Shown piece after piece: positions 42,739 through 51,059 of a stretch of DNA of 64,000 nt (the first letter of the stretch is position 1; the number at the start of each line of letters is the position of its first letter). The translations under genes and the position numbers were made by a program. A model generated the notes under the pieces. That model had not been told where the DNA came from. It did not search any database and worked only from the letters and a program-made list of their open reading frames with translations. The stretch comes from an uncultured Draconibacterium sp. (GTDB lineage Bacteria; Bacteroidota; Bacteroidia; Bacteroidales; Prolixibacteraceae), in contig NZ_CAJXTC010000003.1 of the NCBI RefSeq assembly GCF_913060805.1, positions 171,819-235,818 on the forward strand, in the 5' to 3' direction.

Positions 42739-42963
42739 ATGGAAACAAGTAAGCGAGTTACAGAGATCAGAAGAGAGTTGAACATCACCCAGGCGGAACT
42801 TGGTCGCCGGTTGGATGAGTCTATTCAGTACATTAATAAGGTTGAATCCGGGGCCATAAATCTTAAGCAAGCCACAATGATTAAGCTCTACCAGCGGCTC
42901 CGGGTCAACCTTAACTGGCTTTTAACAGGCGAGGGGGCAAGGTTCATATCCCCTCAGGACTAA
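42739..42963 (+). CDS. XRE family transcriptional regulator
   Basis: 74 residues, almost all helix-turn-helix (ITQAELGRRLDESIQYINKV, ESGAINLKQATMIKLYQRLR) with a short tail ending LLTGEGARFISPQD, typical of small Bacteroidota phage XRE proteins. It has its own promoter and an upstream inverted repeat, so it may autoregulate. It is a different protein from the 40751 repressor. Confidence 0.8.
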   Translation: METSKRVTEIRRELNITQAELGRRLDESIQYINKVESGAINLKQATMIKLYQRLRVNLNWLLTGEGARFISPQD

Positions 42964-43026
42964 AACCTTTACCCATGGAAGGACACTGAACCCTTTATTT
43001 GGTACTTTATTGATATCTTTGAAGTT

Positions 43027-43284
43027 ATGATCTCAGAATTGAAAAATATGAGCTTGGAGGATCTCTTGGAACACTTCTTAATAACCAGGGGAGAGGGTGA
43101 GCTTTATGAGCTGGTCCCGTTGTTGATCATTGCGGCCGGTTCGGAAGAAGAGGTTACCAGGATCCTTACGCGAATCCGTGATGAAGGGAAATCACTCAAG
43201 GCTTACTATCCGGAATTTGATTCCGTGGTACCTGCAGGTGAATACATTGGTGAAATCGAAGACGGGGCTTTGTATTTGGTTTAG
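43027..43284 (+). CDS. Small acidic protein of unknown function
   Basis: 85 residues, helical and acidic (MSLEDLLEHFLITRGEGELY). It follows the XRE gene by 63 bases and could share its promoter. No domain recognised. Confidence 0.5.
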   Translation: MISELKNMSLEDLLEHFLITRGEGELYELVPLLIIAAGSEEEVTRILTRIRDEGKSLKAYYPEFDSVVPAGEYIGEIEDGALYLV

Positions 43285-43501
43285 GGACATGATCGTAACT
43301 AATTCAAAGTATTTCTTAACAAAGTTTATAAAACTATCCAGAATGAGTGGGAAAATTGCGCAGTCATCAAAGTACGAAATTCTACTGTGGTAGTTCCATT
43401 GTTCTAATAATGAGCTATATGATATCTAGTTCGGTTGTTTTTGGAATAAACATTTGTTACATTTGAAAAAACAACCAAAAACAACCTTTAATACTACACT
43501 A

Positions 43502-44260
43502 ATGAAAAAGTTAATTTACCTAACCATCGCTGTTATTCTATTTTCGTGCTCTGATGAAGATAACAGCCTGCAATCAATTGAGATCGATCGCGATCAAATC
43601 ACAATGCATTATGATGAAGATGAACAACTCGGTATTATTTATAATCCGCTTGATGCCGATGAAACGCCTCCGGTAACATGGTTTAGCGAGGATAATAACG
43701 TTGTTGATGTTTCTTCAGCAGGAGTAGCCGAGGGGGTTCGCGTTGGAGAGACCCGTATCATGGCGCAAACAGAAGGAGGCGAATTCCAAGATTATTGCGA
43801 TATTATAATTGAACCATACAGTAATTTGTATGCAATTCCATGTGTCGATTTGGGCTGTTCGATGTCAGATGTAAAATCTTTTGAAACCAGGGAACTTGTA
43901 GCTGAAGTTGAGGACGGTTTGCTTTATGAGGGTGATAACTCGGATGTTGAAGGGATTTTATATGTGTTCGATTCAGGAAAACTTCAGGGAGCATCTGTTT
44001 TGCTGGAAGAGAATGACGATATTGTTGATAAGCTTATTTTGTATTTGCAAGAACGGTATGAATATCTGGGAGGGGATGATGAGATGTTTATTTTTAGTGT
44101 TAATCCCGACGTTGTAGCAATTATAACCGTTACCTATGAAATGGGGCTAATGGTTACGTACATGGAGGATGTAAGAGATAAAAGTGCTATTCTTGGAAAA
44201 CAAGAGCCTACCGCAGAACAGAAAATTTTATTGAATAAAATACGCGAACGGTTTAAATAG
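43502..44260 (+). CDS. Lipoprotein with Ig-like (BIG2-type) domain
   Basis: 252 residues from the ATG of MKKLIYLTIAVILFSCSDED. The LFSC lipobox places the mature Cys at ~17, so it is an exported lipoprotein, probably surface-exposed or periplasmic. Residues ~25-105 show a bacterial Ig-like repeat (YNPLDADETPPVTWFSEDNN, VVDVSSAGVAEGVRVGETRI). The C-terminal ~140 residues are unrecognised and helical. It may be a lysogenic-conversion or superinfection-exclusion product carried by the island, which is speculation. Confidence 0.65.
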   Translation: MKKLIYLTIAVILFSCSDEDNSLQSIEIDRDQITMHYDEDEQLGIIYNPLDADETPPVTWFSEDNNVVDVSSAGVAEGVRVGETRIMAQTEGGEFQDYCDIIIEPYSNLYAIPCVDLGCSMSDVKSFETRELVAEVEDGLLYEGDNSDVEGILYVFDSGKLQGASVLLEENDDIVDKLILYLQERYEYLGGDDEMFIFSVNPDVVAIITVTYEMGLMVTYMEDVRDKSAILGKQEPTAEQKILLNKIRERFK

Positions 44261-44436
44261 TGCCGGTAACGAGAAATATATAATAAAATAATTGGTCAAT
44301 CCGGCGTGTATATGAAATCGGGGCGAATAGGAAGCAGAACCTATCGAACCGACACTAACTTAATTAAAAGCTGCAAGGGTTCAAATAAGCCACATAACAA
44401 GCCCTGTTTTATATACTTTGTTGTGTGCAGTACGGT

Positions 44437-44640
44437 ATGACACCAAAAGAAAAGGCAATTGAAATAGTAAAAGAACTTGAGGAGTATTTAGATACAAATG
44501 ATGTTTATTGGAACGTGACTGATGATGCAAAAATATGTGCAAAAAAATCAATTAAATTAACTACTGATAATTCAGAATATTGGCAAAAAGTAATTGCCGA
44601 AATTGATAATTTACCTACATACATACAAGATGTGGAGTAG
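44437..44640 (+). CDS. Small protein of unknown function
   Basis: 67 residues from the ATG of MTPKEKAIEIVKELEEYLDT. Single helical domain, no family recognised. Isolated between the lipoprotein gene and the pair at 44781-45399. Confidence 0.5.
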   Translation: MTPKEKAIEIVKELEEYLDTNDVYWNVTDDAKICAKKSIKLTTDNSEYWQKVIAEIDNLPTYIQDVE

Positions 44641-44780
44641 TATTGCACACAACAGCCATATAGTGGGGGACCATCACAATGGGCTGGACGTTTGGTTGGC
44701 TCATTGCAACTAATGATTAGGACGAACGTTCTTTATTAATGTACTTGAATATTTACAACAAGATTTTAAAACCAATAATT

Positions 44781-45008
44781 ATGAGAGAAATGATCGGTAT
44801 TTTTATGGATGATCAAACTGCAGGTATGAGGCCTTTAGTTGTGCTTAAGAAGATTGCAGAGATTTCAGTGGATGATCTTCAGGCATATGAGGGATTGACG
44901 GAGGATGATAAGATAGAATCTTTTATAAAAGAGAATCAAATGATAATAAAAAACACTAGGTGTAAAATTGTCAAGTACAAAGAGTATATAAAAACCAATT
45001 ATAATTAA
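44781..45008 (+). CDS. Small protein of unknown function
   Basis: 75 residues from the ATG of MREMIGIFMDDQTAGMRPLV. Mixed alpha/beta, no family recognised. It is followed 16 bases later by the 45025 gene, so the two may form an operon next to the right attachment site. Confidence 0.5.
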   Translation: MREMIGIFMDDQTAGMRPLVVLKKIAEISVDDLQAYEGLTEDDKIESFIKENQMIIKNTRCKIVKYKEYIKTNYN

Positions 45009-45024
45009 TGATAACAACAAAATT

Positions 45025-45399
45025 ATGCTTTCAGATTTTTTTAGAATTAACCTGCCATATGGTTTGGCAAGAAACAACAATGGGGAATGGATGGCTTTCA
45101 ATCGTGAATATATGCCATTAGGATTTAATAGTAAGGATCACAAAACAGATTTCTTTCCAGAAAAAGAAATTGAAGGATCGCCGATTTATACGCGATATAA
45201 AGGTTTGACGGAAAAGGTACTTCTTAGTATTGCAGCCAGAGATGGAGAGTCTGTAAGAAGAGATGATAAGGGCGAGATTTATGAAGTGTGGCTGTATAAC
45301 GATGGTACAAATCCCATGAATCAATCTAGCAAATCAAATTCTTATTGGAAAGAATACTGGGACAAATTGGAGGTTCTTTCAAAACTGGAAAGAAAATAA
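45025..45399 (+). CDS. Protein of unknown function (widespread Bacteroidota type)
   Basis: 124 residues (FRINLPYGLARNNNGEWMAF, NREYMPLGFNSKDHKTDFFP). The N-terminal segment reminds me of a conserved hypothetical protein in Bacteroidota mobile regions, but I cannot name a domain. No catalytic motif is evident. It ends 22 bases before a terminator and ~150 bases before attR, a position where islands carry cargo. Confidence 0.5.
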   Translation: MLSDFFRINLPYGLARNNNGEWMAFNREYMPLGFNSKDHKTDFFPEKEIEGSPIYTRYKGLTEKVLLSIAARDGESVRRDDKGEIYEVWLYNDGTNPMNQSSKSNSYWKEYWDKLEVLSKLERK

Positions 45400-45421
45400 A
45401 TACCAAAGAAATATTTAAAAG

Positions 45422-45448
45422 CCGGACTAAAATCCGGTTTTTTTTTAT
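45422..45448 (+). terminator. Rho-independent terminator of the last element 1 gene
   Basis: CCGGA/TCCGG hairpin with a CTAAAA loop followed by nine T. Confidence 0.85.
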
Positions 45449-45504
45449 GCTGTTTTATAAATGCTCAAATTCATCAAAATGTCCTATATGTGTCCCAAAT
45501 CAAA

Positions 45505-45539
45505 ATCAAAAAAGCCTGTATCCGTTATGAATACAGGCT
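45505..45539 (-). terminator. Terminator downstream of the tRNA-Met 3' fragment
   Basis: AGCCTGTAT and ATACAGGCT (9 bp, 9-base loop) with a T-run on the minus strand directly after the tRNA 3' end. It differs in sequence from the terminator next to attL, consistent with element 1 having carried its own tRNA end plus terminator. Confidence 0.75.
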
Positions 45540-45549
45540 ATCTGTTGTT

Positions 45550-45572
45550 TTTTCAGTAGCGAGAGGCGGGCT
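45550..45572. repeat. attR of element 1 / left attachment site of element 2
   Basis: Exact second copy of the 23-bp repeat at 29106-29128 (core AGTAGCGAGAGGCGGGCT). Here the match to tRNA continues to ~45600, unlike at the left copy. Confidence 0.8.
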
Positions 45573-45600
45573 TGAACCGCCGACCTCATGATTATGAATT
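45555..45600 (-). pseudogene. 3' half of a tRNA-Met (CAU) gene
   Basis: Read on the minus strand: anticodon loop TTCATAA with anticodon CAT, 3' anticodon-stem strand TCATG, variable loop AGGTC, T-arm GGCGG-TTCAAGC-CCGCC, acceptor strand TCTCGCT and discriminator A. The 5' half is missing, because upstream sequence is element 2 DNA (CCAAGATTTCT). It marks the insertion point of element 2. The intact gene should lie at element 2's other end. Confidence 0.8.
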
Positions 45601-45725
45601 AGAAATCTTGGATTTTCTTTAATTTTCATGAATTTGTAAATGTTTGATAACAGATTGCATTATAGGTGGTTATGTGTCTTGTTTGGTGGTTTTTATTTTG
45701 CTGCTTTTGGATATAATCGTTAGAT

Positions 45726-45747
45726 TTGTGTGCAAATTGTGTGCAAA
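45726..45747 (+). repeat. Tandem 11-bp TTGTGTGCAAA repeat, possible integrase arm sites
   Basis: TTGTGTGCAAA occurs twice in tandem 33 bases upstream of the integrase start and ~125 bases inside the att site, the same placement and period as the TTGTGTC pair in element 1. Confidence 0.45.
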
Positions 45748-45779
45748 TTATTTGATTTGTACACTGAAAATTTACTCCG

Positions 45780-47012
45780 ATGTTTAGCTATTCAAACAAT
45801 GGAATTACCATCGCATCAATCTTGGATCAAAGAAGGGAATTAAAAGAACAAACTTACCCTATAAAGATACGAGTAACTTTTAAAAGAAGAAGAGTTTATT
45901 ATTCAACTGGCAAAAGTTTAAGTAAAGCCGATTGGGAAAAGTTACCGATAACCAAAAGCAAAAAACAGATCTCGTTAAAAACTGATGTTCAACATTCTTT
46001 TGATAAAGTTAAGTCAGCAGTTGTGAAGTTGGAACGTGACGATAAGTTTTCTTTTATTGTTTTAAATAATTATTTAGGAAACGGTGTTGGTGATACCTTG
46101 AACGTTTGTTTTAAAACAAAGTTAGATTCATTACTTCAAAACGATCAGATAAATACCCATGAGTACTATAGCTATGCCTTGAAAAGTATTGAAAGTTTTG
46201 CTGGAGAAAATATCCCCTTGGATTTTATTACTCCAGAGTGGTTACAGAAATATGAAAAATTTCAATTAAAAGAAGGAAAATCCTATACAACAATTGGAAT
46301 GCGAGGTCGCGCAATCCGAACAGTTTTGAATAGTGCAAAAGAAATAGGATTAATAAAGGAGAGCCAATATCCTTTTGGCCGGGGTAAATATAAAATACCA
46401 ACAGGTGAAGGACGTAAATTGGCCTTAAATCTGGAGCAGATTAAGAATCTAATTACTTATACCGATGGTAGTGAAGCAACTGAGCACTACCGTGATCTAT
46501 GGTTCTTTTCCTATCTCTGTAACGGAATCAATTTTGCTGATCTGATTACATTAAAATATTCCAATATTAAAAACGACGAACTATATTTTATACGATCAAA
46601 AACAATTAAAACATCAAGGATTAAAAAGGATATTTGTGCGGTAATTACACCCGAGATGCAAGCAATAATGGATAGGTGGGGAACGAAAGATAAAAATCCT
46701 GATAATTACATATTTGGCTTTTTAAAAGGAGGTGAAACTCCTTTAGAAATAAAGAAAAGAACCCGGGATGTAATCAGTAATTGTAATAGGCGGCTAAGAA
46801 AGATAGGTAAAGCAATGAATATTGCTGGGCTTAGTACCTATACGGCCCGCCACTCTTATGCCACAGTCCTTAAAAGATCGGGTGCGAACATTGCTTATAT
46901 CTCAGAAAGTTTGGGCCATAAGGATCTGAAGACTACAGAAAACTACCTGGCTTCCTTTGAAAAGGAAGAACGGGTAAAGAATGCGAGTTTATTAACTAAC
47001 TTTGGAGAATAA
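45780..47012 (+). CDS. Tyrosine recombinase/integrase of element 2
   Basis: 410 residues. Arm-binding N-terminus (QTYPIKIRVTFKRRRVYYST), SAM-like core domain (~105-205) and catalytic domain (~215-400) with Lys in SKTIKTSRIKKD, TARHSYATVLKRSG (HxxR region), SLGHKDLKTTENYLASF (His and Tyr nucleophile). The usual first catalytic Arg (normally RGMxFxD) aligns with NGINFADL, so Arg I appears replaced by Asn, a variation also known from IntDOT-type enzymes. Start is the ATG at 45780. It is followed 12 bases later by the AlbA-domain gene, so they may be cotranscribed. Confidence 0.9.
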   Translation: MFSYSNNGITIASILDQRRELKEQTYPIKIRVTFKRRRVYYSTGKSLSKADWEKLPITKSKKQISLKTDVQHSFDKVKSAVVKLERDDKFSFIVLNNYLGNGVGDTLNVCFKTKLDSLLQNDQINTHEYYSYALKSIESFAGENIPLDFITPEWLQKYEKFQLKEGKSYTTIGMRGRAIRTVLNSAKEIGLIKESQYPFGRGKYKIPTGEGRKLALNLEQIKNLITYTDGSEATEHYRDLWFFSYLCNGINFADLITLKYSNIKNDELYFIRSKTIKTSRIKKDICAVITPEMQAIMDRWGTKDKNPDNYIFGFLKGGETPLEIKKRTRDVISNCNRRLRKIGKAMNIAGLSTYTARHSYATVLKRSGANIAYISESLGHKDLKTTENYLASFEKEERVKNASLLTNFGE

Positions 47013-47024
47013 GCAGAATAATTA

Positions 47025-48659
47025 ATGGAAGAATTATTATATAAATTGTTGCAAAGTCCTGTCGAAACAGAGGTTTTGGAGTTTAAGGAAGCCAAAAATC
47101 AGTTTGATAAGGACAAGCTTGGCAAATACTTTTCAGCATTAAGCAACGAAGCGAACCTGACTGGGAAGCCGGAGGCATGGTTGTTATTTGGAGTAAATAA
47201 TGATAAAAATATTGTTGGAACACAAATATCGGATAAACAACTGAACGAATATAAAAAGGAAATTGCAACAAATACTTCTCCTACTCTCAGTTTTATTGCT
47301 GTTCATCGGGTTGCGGTTGCACAAAACAATGTCCTGATGTTTCAGATTCCGGCTGCTCCAAAAGGAATGCCCGTTGCATGGAAGAATATGTTTTATGCCC
47401 GCGACGGAGAAAGTTTAACGGGATTAAACATTAACAAGATTGAACGTATTCGAAATCAACAAACGAATCTTGATTGGAGTGCCGAAATTGTACCTGATGC
47501 GACAATAAAAGACTTATCAGTAGAAGCCATAAAAAAGGCAAGAGAACAATTTGCTGAGAAACATCCTAAGTTGAAGGATGAGATTCTAACATGGGATGAC
47601 ATTACGTTTTTGAATAAGGCCAAAATTACCATCAACGGCCAACTAACGCGTGCAGCTATTATGCTGCTTGGCAATCCGGAATCGGATACTTTTATAAATC
47701 CGGCATCATCAAAAATCACCTGGATATTGCGCGACCGTGACAAAATTGAAAAGGATTATGAACACTTTTTTTGTCCGTTATTACTTGAAGTTGAGAATGT
47801 ATATGCAAAAATCAGAAACCTGAAATACCGTTATCTGAAATCCGGCACATTGTTCCCTGATGAGGTCGATCAGTTTGAACCATATATTATTCGTGAAGCA
47901 TTAAACAACTGTATTGCTCACCAGGATTATACTTTAGGAGGAAAGATTAATGTTGTTGAAAGGGAAGATGGTTTTCTTACATTTAGCAACTTAGGACACT
48001 TTATTCCCGAATCGGTTGAATCGGTTATTACTGCAGATGCTCCTGAAGAACAATACCGGAACCCGTTTTTGGCAAATGCAATGGTAAATCTGAATCTGAT
48101 TGACACCATTGGAAGCGGTATTAAGAAAATGTTTGTCATTCAGAAGAATAAATTTTTTCCGTTGCCTGAATATAATCTTGAGAACAATAAGGTTACGGTG
48201 ACAATTACAGGGAAAGTACTTGATGAAAAATATGCGCAGAAACTTGCGTTGATGCCAGACTTAAGCCTTGATGATATAATTTTGCTAGACAAGGTGCAGA
48301 AAGGGAAATCGTTAACTGATGAAGAGATAAAGACTCTTCGGACAAATTTTTTAATTGAAGGACGTAAACCTAATTTTCACATTTCTTCCGTGGTTGCCGA
48401 AAAAACAGGGCAACAAAATGATTATATCAAACAAAAGGGTATTGATGATGAGTACTGTAAAAAGATAATTATTGATTATTTGGAAAAGTTTGGTGAAGGT
48501 AGAAGATCTGATTTTGAGGAAATTCTTTTGGATAAGCTTCCTGATATTCTGGATATAGCACAAAAGAAGAATAAAATAAAAAACAATTTGCAGATACTTA
48601 AAAACACGGGAATTATTGAACCACATGGTAAGTTGTGGAAAATGTCTAACAAAGGATAG
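47025..48659 (+). CDS. AlbA_2/Schlafen-type ATP-binding protein (RecG C-terminal-like)
   Basis: 544 residues. The N-terminal AlbA_2 domain (~15-130) is marked by ETEVLEFKEAKNQFDKDKLG, AWLLFGVNNDKNIVGTQ and MFYARDGESL. A GHKL-type ATPase (HATPase_c_4) occupies ~280-370 (IIREALNNCIAHQDYTLGGK, FLTFSNLGHFIPES, NPFLANAMVNLNLIDTIGSG). A winged-helix tail follows. Proteins of this build act as regulators, and some are implicated in defence. Its place next to the integrase suggests a control or accessory role in the element. Confidence 0.8.
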   Translation: MEELLYKLLQSPVETEVLEFKEAKNQFDKDKLGKYFSALSNEANLTGKPEAWLLFGVNNDKNIVGTQISDKQLNEYKKEIATNTSPTLSFIAVHRVAVAQNNVLMFQIPAAPKGMPVAWKNMFYARDGESLTGLNINKIERIRNQQTNLDWSAEIVPDATIKDLSVEAIKKAREQFAEKHPKLKDEILTWDDITFLNKAKITINGQLTRAAIMLLGNPESDTFINPASSKITWILRDRDKIEKDYEHFFCPLLLEVENVYAKIRNLKYRYLKSGTLFPDEVDQFEPYIIREALNNCIAHQDYTLGGKINVVEREDGFLTFSNLGHFIPESVESVITADAPEEQYRNPFLANAMVNLNLIDTIGSGIKKMFVIQKNKFFPLPEYNLENNKVTVTITGKVLDEKYAQKLALMPDLSLDDIILLDKVQKGKSLTDEEIKTLRTNFLIEGRKPNFHISSVVAEKTGQQNDYIKQKGIDDEYCKKIIIDYLEKFGEGRRSDFEEILLDKLPDILDIAQKKNKIKNNLQILKNTGIIEPHGKLWKMSNKG

Positions 48660-48786
48660 TATAGATATTTTCTAGACATTTAATAAAGTGTGATGTGTTT
48701 TATGTTGTTGTATATCAGTAGGATAAAATGTCTAATTCCTGTTCTTTAAAAATAAATTAGATATTCTTAGACAAAAAAAAAGTAAT

Positions 48787-49194
48787 ATGCCCCGTCGCAA
48801 ACAATACAAAATACCAGCCAGAGAAATGGAAGTTTATGATGCAATCGTAGCAGAACTGCAGCAAAAACCAGAACTGGCTGATTACGATATGAATACCCTC
48901 GAAATATCGGTGAGAAAGAAAATCAATCCTCGTATTCAGAATATTGATAAAGCTATTGAAAACCTGGAAAGGTATATGGTTGTGAACAAAGAATTCATTC
49001 GAATAGTAAACGGTGAGGCGATTGTTCTGAAAAAAGATATTGCCAAAATGCTAAAAATTTCGAGGCCAACCCTTGATAAATGGATTAAGGACGGATTTAT
49101 AAGCTCTGTAAAATCAGAAGTAATGGACAATACAGAGATCTTCCCGCCTGACTTGATTCTGAAACAACTTCAAAATCAAAAGAAGAAAATGTAA
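48787..49194 (+). CDS. HTH protein, excisionase-like
   Basis: 135 residues, basic. The C-terminal ~55 residues carry LKKDIAKMLKISRPTLDKWI, a helix-turn-helix like those in Bacteroidota island excisionases. The N-terminal part is helical (AREMEVYDAIVAELQQKPEL). 127 bases follow the AlbA gene, so it may have its own promoter. A DNA-binding role is likely, and which process it controls is not shown. Confidence 0.65.
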   Translation: MPRRKQYKIPAREMEVYDAIVAELQQKPELADYDMNTLEISVRKKINPRIQNIDKAIENLERYMVVNKEFIRIVNGEAIVLKKDIAKMLKISRPTLDKWIKDGFISSVKSEVMDNTEIFPPDLILKQLQNQKKKM

Positions 49195-49414
49195 AAAAAA
49201 CTTTTCAGTTTTACATTGATATACTTTATATCGTTTTACTCCCATTCGAATTTTGCTTAACTCAACTTGAGGATTTATTTCAATATTTAATCACTATTTA
49301 CTTCTTTTTGTCTCTTTGCGTAAGGCTATTTATCTGTTTGACTGCCAGTTGTATTCGTTTTTATTTTGCTCCTGAGTTAATTAAAATTTAGGTGTAACCA
49401 TAAAACGGAATACT

Positions 49415-49750
49415 ATGTCAGACATTATTGTAACAACGCCCGATGAACTACGGGCAATCGTAAGTGAGGCCGTATCACAGGCGCTGCCGAAACAGGCTCC
49501 CCAACCAAAAATTGATACCATGACTTTAGACGATACTTTGAAATTGTTAAAGGAACATGGCTATCCCACGTCAAAAGCAAAAATCTATAAGTTGACTTCT
49601 ACTGGTAAAATACCATGCAAAACGTATGGTAATAAGCTGGTCTTTTCGCGGAAGGAGATACTTCTGTGGGCAGAAAATCAGACAAAATCCCGACACGATT
49701 CTTCCAAAATAGATTTAACACTTGCCCGAAGTGCCAGACGAAAAATGTAA
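49415..49750 (+). CDS. HTH_17 family DNA-binding protein
   Basis: 111 residues. The central helix-turn-helix (LKLLKEHGYPTSKAKIYKLT, then GKIPCKTYGNKLVFSRKEIL) is the excisionase-family fold very common at the start of Bacteroides mobilisable-element replication or mobilisation operons. It is followed 5 bases later by the VapE-like gene. The 220-base gap before it holds no gene or clear repeat. Confidence 0.8.
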   Translation: MSDIIVTTPDELRAIVSEAVSQALPKQAPQPKIDTMTLDDTLKLLKEHGYPTSKAKIYKLTSTGKIPCKTYGNKLVFSRKEILLWAENQTKSRHDSSKIDLTLARSARRKM

Positions 49751-49755
49751 GCACT

Positions 49756-50967
49756 ATGAATGACAAAACACAAGAAAACCAAAATAATCGCCAATACGTC
49801 CGCGTTGGAACTACCTTATATAAGATCGTTCAAAGACCGCTTATCAGTGGCGATTTTGTAGAGGAGAAAATCCCCTGGAGTTATGAAACGCTTCGGCAGG
49901 ATTTCGGGAAAAACAACCTTCCGGAAATCGATAAATACGATGGCTTTTGCATCATTCCTGACCATATTCATTATAAACAAGTACACGGTACATTTTTAAA
50001 TCAGTACGAACCACTAAATTATAAGCCTGCGCCAGGTGAGTTTCCATACATCCGAATGTTTCTTAATCATATTTTCAGAGAGCAAATTGAGCTTGGACTG
50101 GACTACATCCAGCTCCTTTACACAAAGCCCACACAAATACTGCCTATTTTGTTGCTGGTTTCCAAGGAGAGTAATACAGGAAAGACAACCTTTCTTCGCT
50201 TTTTGAAAATGATCTTTGGTAAAAACTCGACATTCAACAATAACGAAGATTTTCGCAGTCAGTTTAATGCAGATTGGGCAAACCGACTTTTGATACTGGT
50301 TGATGAGTTGCTTATCAATAAAATCGAAGATACCGAGAAAATAAAAAATCTCGCAACTGCCATTGATTATAAGATGGAAGCAAAAGGCAAAGACCGGAAA
50401 GAGATTGAATTCTTTGCCAAATTTGTGCTCTGCTCCAATAAAGAACACAATCCCATCATTATCTCCAGGGAAGAAATCCGTTTTTGGATCCGAAAGGTGC
50501 ATACAATAGAAAAGGACGATGTTTACCTGAAGGAGAAAATGGCTAAGGAAATTCCGTACTTCCTGCACTTTCTTCTTCACCGGGAACTTTCTACAAAAGA
50601 TCAGTCACGGATGTGGTTTAGCCCCGCAGCGATAGAAACTCCGGCTTTAAGAAAGGTAAAAAGATACAATGTCAATAAAGTAGAGATTGAACTGGCTACT
50701 TATTGTTACGATGTTATGGATGGTTTAGCACTGGATAAAATGTGGTTCTGTCCCAAAGACCTCACAGAGGTAATACGTGAAGCCGGTTTACGTGCAGACA
50801 TTGGTTTGGTTCGTAATATTCTCAAAGACAACTGGGGGCTAAGCTCACATAATAATAGTGAATACAGTTTTTATTATATCGACCCAAACGGAGAAATAGC
50901 CCCGGTGAAAAGAAAAGGTCGATATATGGAGATCACAATGTCTCAAATCAATAAAATCCTGTTGTAA
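49756..50967 (+). CDS. VapE/DUF5906-like helicase (primase-associated)
   Basis: 403 residues from the ATG of MNDKTQENQNNRQYVRVG. The P-loop SKESNTGKTTFLRFLKMIFG (~154-173) and a Walker B-like LLILVDELLINKIED place it among superfamily-3-like helicases of mobile elements. It would unwind the element origin together with the primase encoded at 51171. An in-frame extension to 49666 overlaps the upstream gene and is not favoured. 203 bases of ACAACAA-rich DNA follow (see 51016). Confidence 0.8.
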   Translation: MNDKTQENQNNRQYVRVGTTLYKIVQRPLISGDFVEEKIPWSYETLRQDFGKNNLPEIDKYDGFCIIPDHIHYKQVHGTFLNQYEPLNYKPAPGEFPYIRMFLNHIFREQIELGLDYIQLLYTKPTQILPILLLVSKESNTGKTTFLRFLKMIFGKNSTFNNNEDFRSQFNADWANRLLILVDELLINKIEDTEKIKNLATAIDYKMEAKGKDRKEIEFFAKFVLCSNKEHNPIIISREEIRFWIRKVHTIEKDDVYLKEKMAKEIPYFLHFLLHRELSTKDQSRMWFSPAAIETPALRKVKRYNVNKVEIELATYCYDVMDGLALDKMWFCPKDLTEVIREAGLRADIGLVRNILKDNWGLSSHNNSEYSFYYIDPNGEIAPVKRKGRYMEITMSQINKILL

Positions 50968-51015
50968 TGTTGTGGGCTTCTATGTAAACCATTGAAATCT
51001 AGTAGGTAAAATATA

Positions 51016-51059
51016 ACAACAACATTACAACAACGGCACAACAAAATCTGGTTTGTTGT
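51016..51059. repeat. ACAACAAC repeats, 11-bp period (candidate iterons)
   Basis: ACAACAAC at 51016 and 51027 and ACAACAAA at 51038 recur exactly every 11 bases. An inverted TTGTTGT lies at 51053-51059. Further TTGTTGC copies occur near 51085 and 51098. The block sits between the helicase and primase genes, where an origin would be expected. Confidence 0.45.

Larger units (their letters stand above)
29106..45572. mobile_element. Element 1: integrated phage-satellite-like island, 16.5 kb
   Basis: Bounded by the 23-bp tRNA-derived direct repeat. Gene order: integrase, HTH protein, replication-initiator-like gene with internal palindromes, small unknown genes, terS, small genes, gp10-like, tape measure, two-gene membrane module, HTH pair, Cro/CI repressor facing a divergent operon, second HTH, lipoprotein and small genes. 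No large terminase, portal, capsid, protease, tail tube or lysis gene is seen. The ORFs are intact rather than decayed, and size and layout resemble PICI/SaPI satellites. A deletion-derived prophage remains possible. Confidence 0.7.

Noticed and set aside
29106..45572. Element 1 as a complete, inducible prophage
   Set aside because: No large terminase, portal, capsid, protease, tail tube, baseplate or lysis genes are present anywhere between the repeats.
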